In this document: positions 1-6,569 of the stretch, in pieces | Layout: each line of letters starts with the position of its first letter | How positions within the stretch are numbered: the first letter of the stretch is position 1 | Assembly: GCA_958442925.1 (NCBI GenBank) | Contig: CAUCIO010000002.1 | Location: 1 to 39,616 of the forward strand | DNA from: an uncultured Clostridium sp. | GTDB lineage: Bacteria > Bacillota > Clostridia > Lachnospirales > Lachnospiraceae | Length of the DNA stretch: 39,616 bases | Reading direction: 5' to 3' | Position numbers and translations under genes: made by a program | Notes under the pieces: model-generated | Told to the model about the DNA's origin: nothing | The model's database searches: none | The model's input: only the letters and a program-made list of their open reading frames with translations

Positions 1-178
1 TACCGTTTACTCGTTCCGCCAGCAGTTCCGATACACGCTTAGCTACTAAAATATCTGCTCCCATCGGGTTCTGGGGGCCGTAAACTTCACAGGCTCCTGA
101 CGGCAAAATCACTGTTTTTGCTGTTTTTCTTCTCTCCTCAAATTCTGTCCAGGACATATCGCGTAAATTGTAAGTCAT
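1..178 (-). CDS. Creatininase family protein, N-terminal part (continues beyond the window)
   Basis: The 59 visible residues begin MTYNLRDMSW and contain PSGACEVYGPQNPMGADILVA, which matches the N-terminal strand and first metal-binding region of the creatininase family (amidohydrolases acting on creatinine-like or cyclic amide substrates). The start is well placed: GGAGG lies just upstream (about 183-190). The rest of the gene is outside the window, so the substrate cannot be judged. It is preceded by a sigma-54-type promoter and by the gene of a sigma-54 activator reading the same way, so it is probably the first gene of that activator's target operon. Confidence 0.8.
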   Translation of the reverse strand, partial: MTYNLRDMSWTEFEERRKTAKTVILPSGACEVYGPQNPMGADILVAKRVSELLAERVNG

Positions 179-237
179 ATTTCTTCCTCCTTTTTGATTT
201 TAATGACCACACACTCTGTTTTCTTGCTTACCTAATA

Positions 238-253
238 CGCAATTTATGTGCCA
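238..253 (-). promoter_or_regulatory. Sigma-54 (-24/-12) promoter of the creatininase operon
   Basis: On the minus strand the sequence reads TGGCAC-N5-TTGCG, with the GG and GC dinucleotides exactly 10 bp apart, as the sigma-54 consensus TGGCAC-N5-TTGCW requires. The expected transcript start is near 227, leaving a leader of about 50 nt before the creatininase ATG at 178. The next gene upstream encodes a sigma-54-dependent activator, which supports the call. Confidence 0.85.
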
Positions 254-352
254 GTTTTTCCTCCTTTCAAAATCTCTTCAAAACCCCTGTATTTCAGCTG
301 TTTTTCGTGATTCTGCACCATTTTAATCGAGTCCCATATTTAAGACTAGATA

Positions 353-403
353 AACAGTGGTCTCATAATTAAGACTCCTATTCTTAATTATGAGACCACT
401 GTT
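353..403. terminator. Perfect 22-bp inverted repeat: terminator and/or activator binding site
   Basis: Arms 353-374 and 382-403 are exact reverse complements of 22 nt around a 7-nt loop. The hairpin starts 9 bp after the stop codon of the sigma-54 activator, so it can end that transcript. It also lies about 100 bp upstream of the sigma-54 promoter, the usual distance for an upstream activating sequence, and the arm contains a GTCTCAT...AAGA half-site. Both roles are possible. The uninterrupted dyad is longer than a terminator needs. Confidence 0.7.
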
Positions 404-411
404 ATTTTCTC

Positions 412-2262
412 TTATTTTTGTTTCAATTTTCTATAATAACTGGATATACCGATTCCCAGCTGGCTGCAGATTTCTCCAACTTCCTTTTTACTGGGATGTC
501 CTCCATACTGCGCGGCATACTCTTGAAGTACTTCCTGTTCTCTTTCTTCCAGTATCTCTTTCAGCGACCTTCCAAAAATCTCCTGTCTCTTACTGTCGAC
601 AAGCATTGTATCACTGGTGCAAGACTGAATTTCCAATCCTGCTGTTAAGCTTTTAATGATTCTGCTCGGTATGCTGTGTTCTGACAGATATGCTCCCGAT
701 TCAAATGTCATCATATATTCGATACAGTTTTCCAGCTCCCGCACATTGCCTGGCCAGCCGTATTCCTGCATCCGTAGGAAAGCACTGTCTGAAATTCCGC
801 GAATTTTTTTCTGCAGGATCGTATTATATTTACTAATAAAATATCGCGACAGAATATAAATGTCCTCTTTTCTTTCGCGGAGAGGAGGAATATTAACAGA
901 AATAGCACAGAGGCGATAATATAAATCTGCCCTGAATTCTTTTGTCTGAATCATCTCCTCCAGATTTCTGTTTGTGGCAGCGATAATTCTCACATCAATA
1001 TCAACCGGCGCAGAACCTCCTACAACGTCTACCTTCCTCTCCCCTAAAACTCTTAGCAGCTTGGCCTGAAGAAACAGAGGCATTTCACCGATTTCATCTA
1101 AAAACAGCGTGCCGTGATTAGCCAGAAGAAATTTCCCTATTTTTCCTCCCCTTCTCGCTCCTGTAAAAGCGCCGTCTGCATATCCAAACAGTTCGCTTTC
1201 CAGAAGGGTCTCCGGAATCGCCGCACAGTTGACAGAAACAAACGGCTGATCCTTTCGGCTGCTGTGGAAATGAATCCTTCGGGCAAACAGTTCTTTACCT
1301 GTTCCGCTTTCCCCGGCAATCAAAACGCTAAAGGAATTTTTTGATATAATCTCTGTCCTTCTGACTAAATCACTCATTTTCTGACTGGAGAAAATAATTT
1401 CCCTGTCTGCATGACTGTTATCATCATTCTGTGTGATACAATTCTGTATTTTAGAAAATGGACAAAGGACACACAGAACCGTATCATTTCCATCATTCAC
1501 AGGATAAGTCGTGATCTGAAGAGAATATTGAATGTCATTGATCGTTCTGTGGATCTCCTCAGTATGAGCCTGCCTGCTGTCTGAGCACCTCGCTTCCCCC
1601 ACGCAGTTCACCACCTCTGCCAGAAGATGATTCTTCACTTCTTCTTCCTCGAAATGCAGCGCCCTCTCTGCATAGCTATTAATCTGTAAGACTTTGTTAT
1701 CCTTTGAGAACAGAATAATGCCATCCTGAATAGTCGAAATAACCGAATGGAGCTGTTCACTGATCATCCGCTCCTGCTCATAAGCTACCGATTCTTTCAG
1801 CTTACTGGAGATCAAATCCGACAGAATGCCAAGATATTTTAATAATTGCTTCTTTCGTGTCAGCAATGTTTTCTGCTGTATTTCATCAAATGATGAAATT
1901 ACAATGACTCCTTCGATTTCCCGCTCTCCAAAAATCGGATATAAAATCAGGGAATAATAGACACTTCCAGAGTAGTCATTCAGCTTTGACCAGTTATTAA
2001 TATATTCTTCTGTATTCTCAACTATCATAGGTTCTCCTGACTGGATAACCCTGTAGGTATAGCTGTTTTTCCACCTCGTTGTCACATTTCCCTTTTCATC
2101 ATACGCCATAATATCTGACTGCCAGTAAGAGCCAGTCCAGGCAATTCTCTCAAACGGCCTTGCATTCAGAACAGTCATATCCAAATTTAATACGGAAGAA
2201 AACGATTCCAGCAGCATATTCAGATACTGCTTCATATCACCCAGCTTCATCTGCACCCCCAT
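412..2262 (-). CDS. Sigma-54-dependent transcriptional activator (GAF/PAS-AAA-Fis type)
   Basis: A 616-residue enhancer-binding protein. Residues about 10-160 form a GAF-like sensor, about 165-270 resemble a PAS domain, and 300-530 are the sigma-54 AAA+ domain with Walker A GESGTGKE (near 317), the sigma-54 contact loop GAFTGA (near 364) and Walker B TLFLDEIGEM (near 385). The C-terminal 25 residues form a Fis-like helix-turn-helix. There is no receiver domain, so it probably senses a small ligand. The likely target is the creatininase operon, which has a perfect -24/-12 promoter. The start is uncertain: the first ATG (2262) lies only 6 nt after the T-run of the SRP RNA terminator, and ATG codons at 2250 and 2235 are alternatives. 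Its own promoter was not found. Confidence 0.92.
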   Translation of the reverse strand: MGVQMKLGDMKQYLNMLLESFSSVLNLDMTVLNARPFERIAWTGSYWQSDIMAYDEKGNVTTRWKNSYTYRVIQSGEPMIVENTEEYINNWSKLNDYSGSVYYSLILYPIFGEREIEGVIVISSFDEIQQKTLLTRKKQLLKYLGILSDLISSKLKESVAYEQERMISEQLHSVISTIQDGIILFSKDNKVLQINSYAERALHFEEEEVKNHLLAEVVNCVGEARCSDSRQAHTEEIHRTINDIQYSLQITTYPVNDGNDTVLCVLCPFSKIQNCITQNDDNSHADREIIFSSQKMSDLVRRTEIISKNSFSVLIAGESGTGKELFARRIHFHSSRKDQPFVSVNCAAIPETLLESELFGYADGAFTGARRGGKIGKFLLANHGTLFLDEIGEMPLFLQAKLLRVLGERKVDVVGGSAPVDIDVRIIAATNRNLEEMIQTKEFRADLYYRLCAISVNIPPLRERKEDIYILSRYFISKYNTILQKKIRGISDSAFLRMQEYGWPGNVRELENCIEYMMTFESGAYLSEHSIPSRIIKSLTAGLEIQSCTSDTMLVDSKRQEIFGRSLKEILEEREQEVLQEYAAQYGGHPSKKEVGEICSQLGIGISSYYRKLKQK

Positions 2263-2267
2263 AACGC

Positions 2268-2300
2268 AAAAATCTCCCCGGCATCGTTCCGGAGAGATTT
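2268..2300 (-). terminator. Rho-independent terminator of the SRP RNA
   Basis: An 11-bp stem (arms 2271-2281 and 2289-2299, one G-U pair) is followed on the minus strand by five T. It lies about 20 nt after the 3' end of the SRP RNA. Its distal arm and T-run directly abut the translation start of the downstream sigma-54 activator. Confidence 0.8.
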
Positions 2301-2318
2301 GTAACTCTTTATTATTTT

Positions 2319-2587
2319 AATCCGCACATCCTGCTTTGAATGCTTTTCACAGACGTTACCCTTGCAGTTAACTCGGCCCAGGCTCCCTCGCGGCACACGA
2401 GAGCTTCCACTTAGTGCTGCTGCATTCCTGCCCTGACACGGTTCATGGATTCCCATTGCGCAAGACCCAAACTTCAACGCCACTTACAAGGGGCAGCTCT
2501 GCAAACAAGCACCCTAGGCAGAATATCACCCCTGCTATAGCGGATTGCAGGTACAGGGCACCGCTAACTCCCCGGCTGTGCGGAATC
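2319..2587 (-). ncRNA. ffs: Signal recognition particle RNA, large bacterial type
   Basis: On the minus strand the conserved SRP domain IV is visible as GTCAGGGCAGGAATGCAGCA followed by GCACTAAG (about 2410-2450), the Ffh-binding asymmetric loops and tetraloop. The 5' region (TGTGCGGAAT class) and the 3' end (TGTGCGGATT) can pair as the closing helix, which gives about 270 nt including an Alu-like domain, as in Bacillus and Clostridia. It has a near-consensus promoter at 2621-2649 and a terminator at 2268-2300. The RNA joins Ffh to target nascent membrane proteins. The exact ends are estimated. Confidence 0.93.
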
Positions 2588-2620
2588 TTTATGACATAAT
2601 TATATTTTATCAGCTAATTT

Positions 2621-2649
2621 AGTATACACGGCGGGGGCGTTTTTGTCAA
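2621..2649 (-). promoter_or_regulatory. Strong sigma-A promoter of the SRP RNA
   Basis: Minus strand TTGACA (2644-2649), 17-bp spacer, TATACT (2621-2626). Transcription would start near 2614, about 25 nt before the mature 5' end. Confidence 0.88.
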
Positions 2650-2675
2650 GGCTGGCCCGGCCGACGAAATCCCCA

Positions 2676-2704
2676 TTTACTTTCCATCATATTCATACTA
2701 TAAT
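2676..2704 (+). promoter_or_regulatory. Promoter of the flavin reductase-rubredoxin gene
   Basis: TTTACT (2676-2681), 17-bp spacer, TATAAT (2699-2704), followed about 45 nt later by the AAGGAG ribosome site. Confidence 0.6.
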
Positions 2705-2764
2705 AAAAAATATAACTACTTTTCAGAAAATATATCTTAAGTCCCATTAGAAAGGAGTATACAC

Positions 2765-3388
2765 ATGAATGAGAAAACCATGTTTCATCTGACCTATGGC
2801 CTGTTCGTTCTGACCACCAGCCTAAACGGCAAAGATAACGGCTGCATCATCAATACAGCCGGACAGGTAACAGCTGCCCCAAACCGAATCAGCATAGCGG
2901 TAAATAAAAGCAATTTTACCCATGACATGGTTCTGGCTTCCGGAAAATTTAATGTTTCTATTTTAAGCGAAGCAGCAGACTTTTCCATTTTCAAGCGGTT
3001 CGGCTTCCAGTCCGGCCGTAATGTCGATAAATTTGACGGCTATGAACATGCTGTCCGAGGTGAAAACGGAATTTATTATGTGACGGAAGGTACCAACGGC
3101 TTTATTTCCGCGCAGGTTGAACAAACTCTGGATCTGGGAACCCATACTCTGTTTATCGCCAATGTAACAGATATGGACGTTTTAAGCGATACTCCGTCCA
3201 CCACCTACACCTACTACCAGAATCACATTAAGCCTAAGCCTCAGCCAAAGCCAGAGAGCGAAAAAGGCGTTACCATCTGGCGATGCCGGATCTGCGGCTA
3301 TGAGTATAAAGGCGATGTTCTTCCAGATGATTTTATCTGTCCTATCTGTAAGCATCCTGCCTCTGATTTTGAAAAAGTTACCGGCTAG
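2765..3388 (+). CDS. Flavin reductase-rubredoxin fusion (high-molecular-weight rubredoxin)
   Basis: A protein of 207 residues. Residues 1-155 match the flavin reductase-like FMN-binding domain. Residues about 172-207 form a rubredoxin domain with Cys174, Cys177, Cys192 and Cys195 in the pattern CxxCG...CPxC, joined by a Pro/Lys-rich linker (KPKPQPKPE). In acetogens and clostridia such fusions pass electrons from NAD(P)H to flavodiiron proteins that remove O2 or NO, so an oxidative/nitrosative stress role is the family-based inference. It is a cytoplasmic, single-gene unit with its own promoter and AAGGAG site. It converges on tadA, and the two coding ends overlap by 11 bp. Confidence 0.9.
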   Translation: MNEKTMFHLTYGLFVLTTSLNGKDNGCIINTAGQVTAAPNRISIAVNKSNFTHDMVLASGKFNVSILSEAADFSIFKRFGFQSGRNVDKFDGYEHAVRGENGIYYVTEGTNGFISAQVEQTLDLGTHTLFIANVTDMDVLSDTPSTTYTYYQNHIKPKPQPKPESEKGVTIWRCRICGYEYKGDVLPDDFICPICKHPASDFEKVTG

Positions 3389-3926
3389 GCTGGCTGTCAC
3401 CTGAAGAAACAGCAGAAGTGCTCAGTCCCTGTGCCTCCCTCTGCTGTTTCTTCCGCTCTTTCCCTTTCTCCCGCAGCTCCCGAAAGAAGTCCTTGAGCAT
3501 CTGGGAACACTCTTCTCCCAGCGTCCCCACCTCTGTCTCCACCTGATGGTTAAAGCCGTCTTCATGGAGCAAGTCAAGCACTGACCCGGCACAGCCGGCT
3601 TTTGGATTCATACACCCAATTACCACTTTGGGAATTCTGGCCTGGACAATGGCTCCCGCACACATGGGACAGGGCTCCAGAGTCACATACATGGTACAGC
3701 CCTCCAGCCTCCAGTCACCCATAGCCCGGCATGCCTTGCGAATCGCGATGATTTCCGCATGAGCCAGTACATTCCCATCGGTTGTTCTCCGGTTATATCC
3801 CCTTCCTATTATTTTCCCTTCATATACGATAACGCATCCTATGGGAACCTCCTCCAGCTTCCTGGCCTTCCCAGCCTGCCGGATTGCTTCCCGCATATAG
3901 CGCTCCTCTTCTGTCAGCTTCTTCAT
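3378..3926 (-). CDS. tadA: tRNA-specific adenosine-34 deaminase
   Basis: This enzyme converts A34 to inosine in tRNA-Arg(ACG). The zinc-site signature HAE (His56, Glu58) and PCPMC (Cys86, Cys89) are present, followed by the family segment MNPKAGCAGSVLDLL. It has 182 residues, some 20-25 longer than typical; the extra sequence is a Lys/Arg/Gln- and Ser-rich tail after the last helix that overlaps the end of the rubredoxin gene. TAGGAG lies 5 nt before the ATG. Confidence 0.95.
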   Translation of the reverse strand: MKKLTEEERYMREAIRQAGKARKLEEVPIGCVIVYEGKIIGRGYNRRTTDGNVLAHAEIIAIRKACRAMGDWRLEGCTMYVTLEPCPMCAGAIVQARIPKVVIGCMNPKAGCAGSVLDLLHEDGFNHQVETEVGTLGEECSQMLKDFFRELREKGKERKKQQREAQGLSTSAVSSGDSQPSR

Positions 3927-4029
3927 AATACTCTCCTAATATTTCATTCTTCCTTAAGTATAGACCATACGGCCTTTTTCTGGCAATAGCGGAAAGCAAA
4001 AGCAGGAAGGGCAAAATCTTTAGTTCCGC

Positions 4030-4058
4030 TTGGCCTGCCGCAGGCAGAATGATATAAT
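4030..4058 (+). promoter_or_regulatory. Promoter of the radical SAM activase gene
   Basis: TTGGCC (4030-4035), 17-bp spacer, TATAAT (4053-4058). The AAGGAGG at 4066-4072 follows immediately, so the leader is very short. Confidence 0.65.
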
Positions 4059-4079
4059 ACCTGACAAGGAGGTTTCATC

Positions 4080-4772
4080 ATGAACATATGTGGTTTACAA
4101 AAAACAACGCTTCTCGACTATCCAGGCCATGTGGCCTCCACCATCTTTCTGGGCGGCTGCAATTTCCGCTGTCCCTTCTGCCACAACAGCGATCTGCTGG
4201 ACGGGCAGACGAAACATCCCTTCTCTGAGTCAGACGTGCTGGCCTTCCTGAAAAAGCGCTCCCATATTTTAGAAGGCGTCTGCATCACAGGCGGAGAGCC
4301 TACGCTGCACCTGGAATTAGAAGATTTTATCCGGAACATACGCGCTCTGGGCCTGGCAGTCAAGCTGGACACAAACGGCTACAAGCCTGACGTGCTGAAA
4401 CATCTTTGCAGACAAAATCTGATTGACTTCGTTGCTATGGATATCAAAGCAGGACGAAACAACTATGAAAAAGCCTGCGGCCTGCCTGGGATCGACCTGA
4501 CCAAGATTGAGAAAAGTGTTTCCTTCCTGCTTTCCGGTTCTGTAGCTTATGAGTTTCGTACCACAGTTGTCAAAGAGCTCCATTCAGAAGAGGATTTTAT
4601 GGATATCGCCCAGTGGATCCGGGGCTGCAGCGCCTATTTTCTCCAGTCTTACCGGGATTCGGAACAGGTACTGACCTCCGGATTGTCTGCCTGTTCTAAA
4701 GAAGAGCTCCTGCGCTATCTGGACATCGTCCGCCCCTGTGCAGAAATCGTCCGGCTGCGGGGAGTGGACTAG
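4080..4772 (+). CDS. Anaerobic ribonucleotide reductase-activating protein (radical SAM)
   Basis: A 230-residue radical SAM enzyme with the [4Fe-4S] motif Cys27-x3-Cys31-x2-Cys34 (GGCNFRCPFCHN) and the glycine-rich SAM-binding segment GVCITGGEPTL. The N-terminus MNICGLQKTTLLDYPGHVASTIF is typical of the NrdG2 subfamily, which makes the glycyl radical on the class III ribonucleotide reductase NrdD. No nrdD is visible here, so the partner must lie elsewhere. The gene has a strong AAGGAGG and ends 6 bp from the convergent Glu-rich gene, with no clear hairpin between. Confidence 0.88.
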   Translation: MNICGLQKTTLLDYPGHVASTIFLGGCNFRCPFCHNSDLLDGQTKHPFSESDVLAFLKKRSHILEGVCITGGEPTLHLELEDFIRNIRALGLAVKLDTNGYKPDVLKHLCRQNLIDFVAMDIKAGRNNYEKACGLPGIDLTKIEKSVSFLLSGSVAYEFRTTVVKELHSEEDFMDIAQWIRGCSAYFLQSYRDSEQVLTSGLSACSKEELLRYLDIVRPCAEIVRLRGVD

Positions 4773-4778
4773 CCTTTC

Positions 4779-6044
4779 TTAATCCCCTACCCGCACATCT
4801 GTATACCAGTACCCAAAGCAGTCGTCTCCTGACGGCTGTTTTTTTGACATGATAAAATCAGGAAAGCCAAACATGGAGGCCATATATTTTTCATTGGAAC
4901 AGTAATGCCCCGGCACTCCCAGAAGATATCTGGGCTCCCCGTCTGGATTTTCCAGTCTCGCCAGAATCAGATAGCGGTAGCTGTAGTATCCGTGGAGCAG
5001 AAAACTGTTATTTCCAAAAATCCAGGCCTCTCTGGGGAGCAGCCCGATATCCTGAGGCTTGATTGTCAGAATTTCACAGCCCGGTTCATGATCAAAGGCC
5101 AGAATTTTAGGATATTTCCGTCTCAGTCTGGCCCACATCCTCTGGTGGCTGCATCCGTCATCCAGATCGTGAAGAGGAATAAAGGTCCTGTCATCCGCCT
5201 GAATGAAAGTATCCGTACTGCAGATTTGTTTAAGACTGTTCTGAGCAGCCAGGCTTTCCGCCCATTCTCTGGCGCTCTTTCCTCCGTCCGGCCTTCGGCG
5301 GGAACGGGGACTGGCGCTTCTGGGGGCAGTTCTGTCTTCTGCCTTGGATAAAGCAGCAGAAGGCGTATGTTCTGACGGCAGCGAATTTTGGCAAAGCAGC
5401 GTACTCCGTATACTTTCCGCTTCTCTTTCCTTCGGCTGATCTGCTTTTATTTCCTGCTCTCTTTTTTCCTCCTGCTCTTCTTTTGGCTCAGGCTCTCCGG
5501 CTTCTTTCTGCTCTGCCTTCGGCTCAGGTCCTTCCCTTTCTTCCTGTTCTGCTTTCAGTTCAGGCTCTTCTCTTTTTTCCTCCTGCTCTGCCTTTTTCTC
5601 CGATACGCATTCTTCCTGACTGCTCTGACTCTCCTCCTGGTTCCTGCCTGCGCGTTCCAAATCTTTCTTTGCCGTCTCGGCGGCGCTCATTGCCGCGTCC
5701 TCCCAGATGGTTGTATAAGAATGGCGCTCTTTTTCCGTGCCATGGATAGAAAGGCCATAAAACTCACGCAGCGGTCTGCCGCTTCCCTCTACCTGCTCTG
5801 CATTCAAAAGCGCCCGAAATTCCCCTGAGCCGTTTCTGGAAAACAGGGTTCCTATTCTCTGCTCTCCGTCTCCTGACAGCAGATATACTCCCAAAGGGCT
5901 TCCCCCCGGAAAAACCTTTTTTACATTTACAGTCAGCCGACACTGGCTGTTTCTCGTCTCCAGCTTGGCAAACCCCACATTTTTTCCTTTCAGCCCGCTT
6001 TCATATGTATAGATATATGATATTAACCTCTGATAATTAGACAT
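4779..6044 (-). CDS. Conserved hypothetical protein with a Glu-rich central repeat region
   Basis: A 421-residue protein with three parts. Residues 1-120 form a folded domain (MSNYQRLISYIYTYESG, with FAKLETRNSQCRLTV). Residues about 125-260 are low complexity, rich in Glu, Lys, Gln and Pro, with four degenerate repeats of about 15 residues of the EPEPKAEQEE type. The C-terminal 120 residues are rich in Trp, Tyr and Phe (WIFGNNSFLLHGYYSYRYLILARL, then a GVPGHYCSNEKYMASMFGFPDF segment). I recall this architecture from Lachnospiraceae only, with no assigned function. There is no signal peptide or membrane segment. AAAGGAG precedes the ATG. Confidence 0.8.
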   Translation of the reverse strand: MSNYQRLISYIYTYESGLKGKNVGFAKLETRNSQCRLTVNVKKVFPGGSPLGVYLLSGDGEQRIGTLFSRNGSGEFRALLNAEQVEGSGRPLREFYGLSIHGTEKERHSYTTIWEDAAMSAAETAKKDLERAGRNQEESQSSQEECVSEKKAEQEEKREEPELKAEQEEREGPEPKAEQKEAGEPEPKEEQEEKREQEIKADQPKEREAESIRSTLLCQNSLPSEHTPSAALSKAEDRTAPRSASPRSRRRPDGGKSAREWAESLAAQNSLKQICSTDTFIQADDRTFIPLHDLDDGCSHQRMWARLRRKYPKILAFDHEPGCEILTIKPQDIGLLPREAWIFGNNSFLLHGYYSYRYLILARLENPDGEPRYLLGVPGHYCSNEKYMASMFGFPDFIMSKKQPSGDDCFGYWYTDVRVGD

Positions 6045-6201
6045 GCTATCACTCCTTTGCTATCTATTGTATGCAGCAAAGTTTCGGTTCTATGACTGAA
6101 AATTAAGAAAGAGGAACGCTTCTGCGGCAAAATTCCTTTCCAACCCATGGCGACCCTCGCAGAGCATTTTTTATTTCATAGGATGCAGCTTTCTATGACA
6201 C

Positions 6202-6231
6202 AAAAAAAGAGCCTTGATTTCTCAAGACTCT
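6202..6231 (-). terminator. Terminator of the tRNA-Tyr/tRNA-Leu unit
   Basis: A 10-bp stem (6208-6217 with 6222-6231, one G-U pair) with a GAAA loop, then seven T on the minus strand, 7 nt after the tRNA-Leu 3' end. Confidence 0.9.
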
Positions 6232-6237
6232 CTGTAA

Positions 6238-6323
6238 TGCCGCAGACCGGAATCGAACCGGTACGAAGTTTAACCCTCGCAGGATTTTAAGTCCTGTGCG
6301 TCTGCCAGTTCCGCCACTGCGGC
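6238..6323 (-). tRNA. tRNA-Leu (anticodon UAA)
   Basis: An 86-nt class II tRNA. The acceptor GCCGCAG pairs with CTGCGGC, the discriminator is A, and the anticodon stem CAGGA/TCCTG encloses the loop CTTAAAA, giving anticodon TAA. The long variable arm and the T-arm (GGTTCGATTCC) are intact. The terminal CCA is not encoded. Confidence 0.95.
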
Positions 6324-6373
6324 ATCTCCTATGAGTGGTTTCCACTCTGAGAAACAGCGCTTTCACACTGTAA

Positions 6374-6455
6374 TGGATGGAGGTGGATTCGAACCACCGA
6401 AGCGTGTCGCAACAGATTTACAGTCTGCCCCCTTTGGCCACTCGGGAACCCATCC
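6374..6455 (-). tRNA. tRNA-Tyr (anticodon GUA)
   Basis: An 82-nt class II tRNA. The acceptor GGATGGG pairs with TCCATCC, the discriminator is A, and the anticodon stem CAGA/TCTG encloses CTGTAAA, giving GTA. The long variable arm is present and CCA is not encoded. It lies 50 nt upstream of tRNA-Leu in the same transcript. Confidence 0.95.
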
Positions 6456-6477
6456 ATACGGTTTGTAACCGTGTTAG

Positions 6478-6506
6478 ATAATATCATATTTTGACGAAAA
6501 AATCAA
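6478..6506 (-). promoter_or_regulatory. Promoter of the tRNA-Tyr/tRNA-Leu unit
   Basis: Minus strand TTGATT (6501-6506), 17-bp spacer, TATTAT (6478-6483), about 22 bp before the tRNA-Tyr 5' end. Confidence 0.75.
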
Positions 6507-6569
6507 GCCTATTTTTCAAAAAATAATTCACCTGTATTTTTAAACCATCGATACAGATTCCACGTCTGG

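Noticed and set aside
5388..5828. Hydrophobic plus-strand frame that looks like a membrane protein
   Set aside because: It is antisense to the Glu/Lys-rich repeats of the 4779-6044 gene; complementing GAA/GAG codons gives Phe/Leu by itself.
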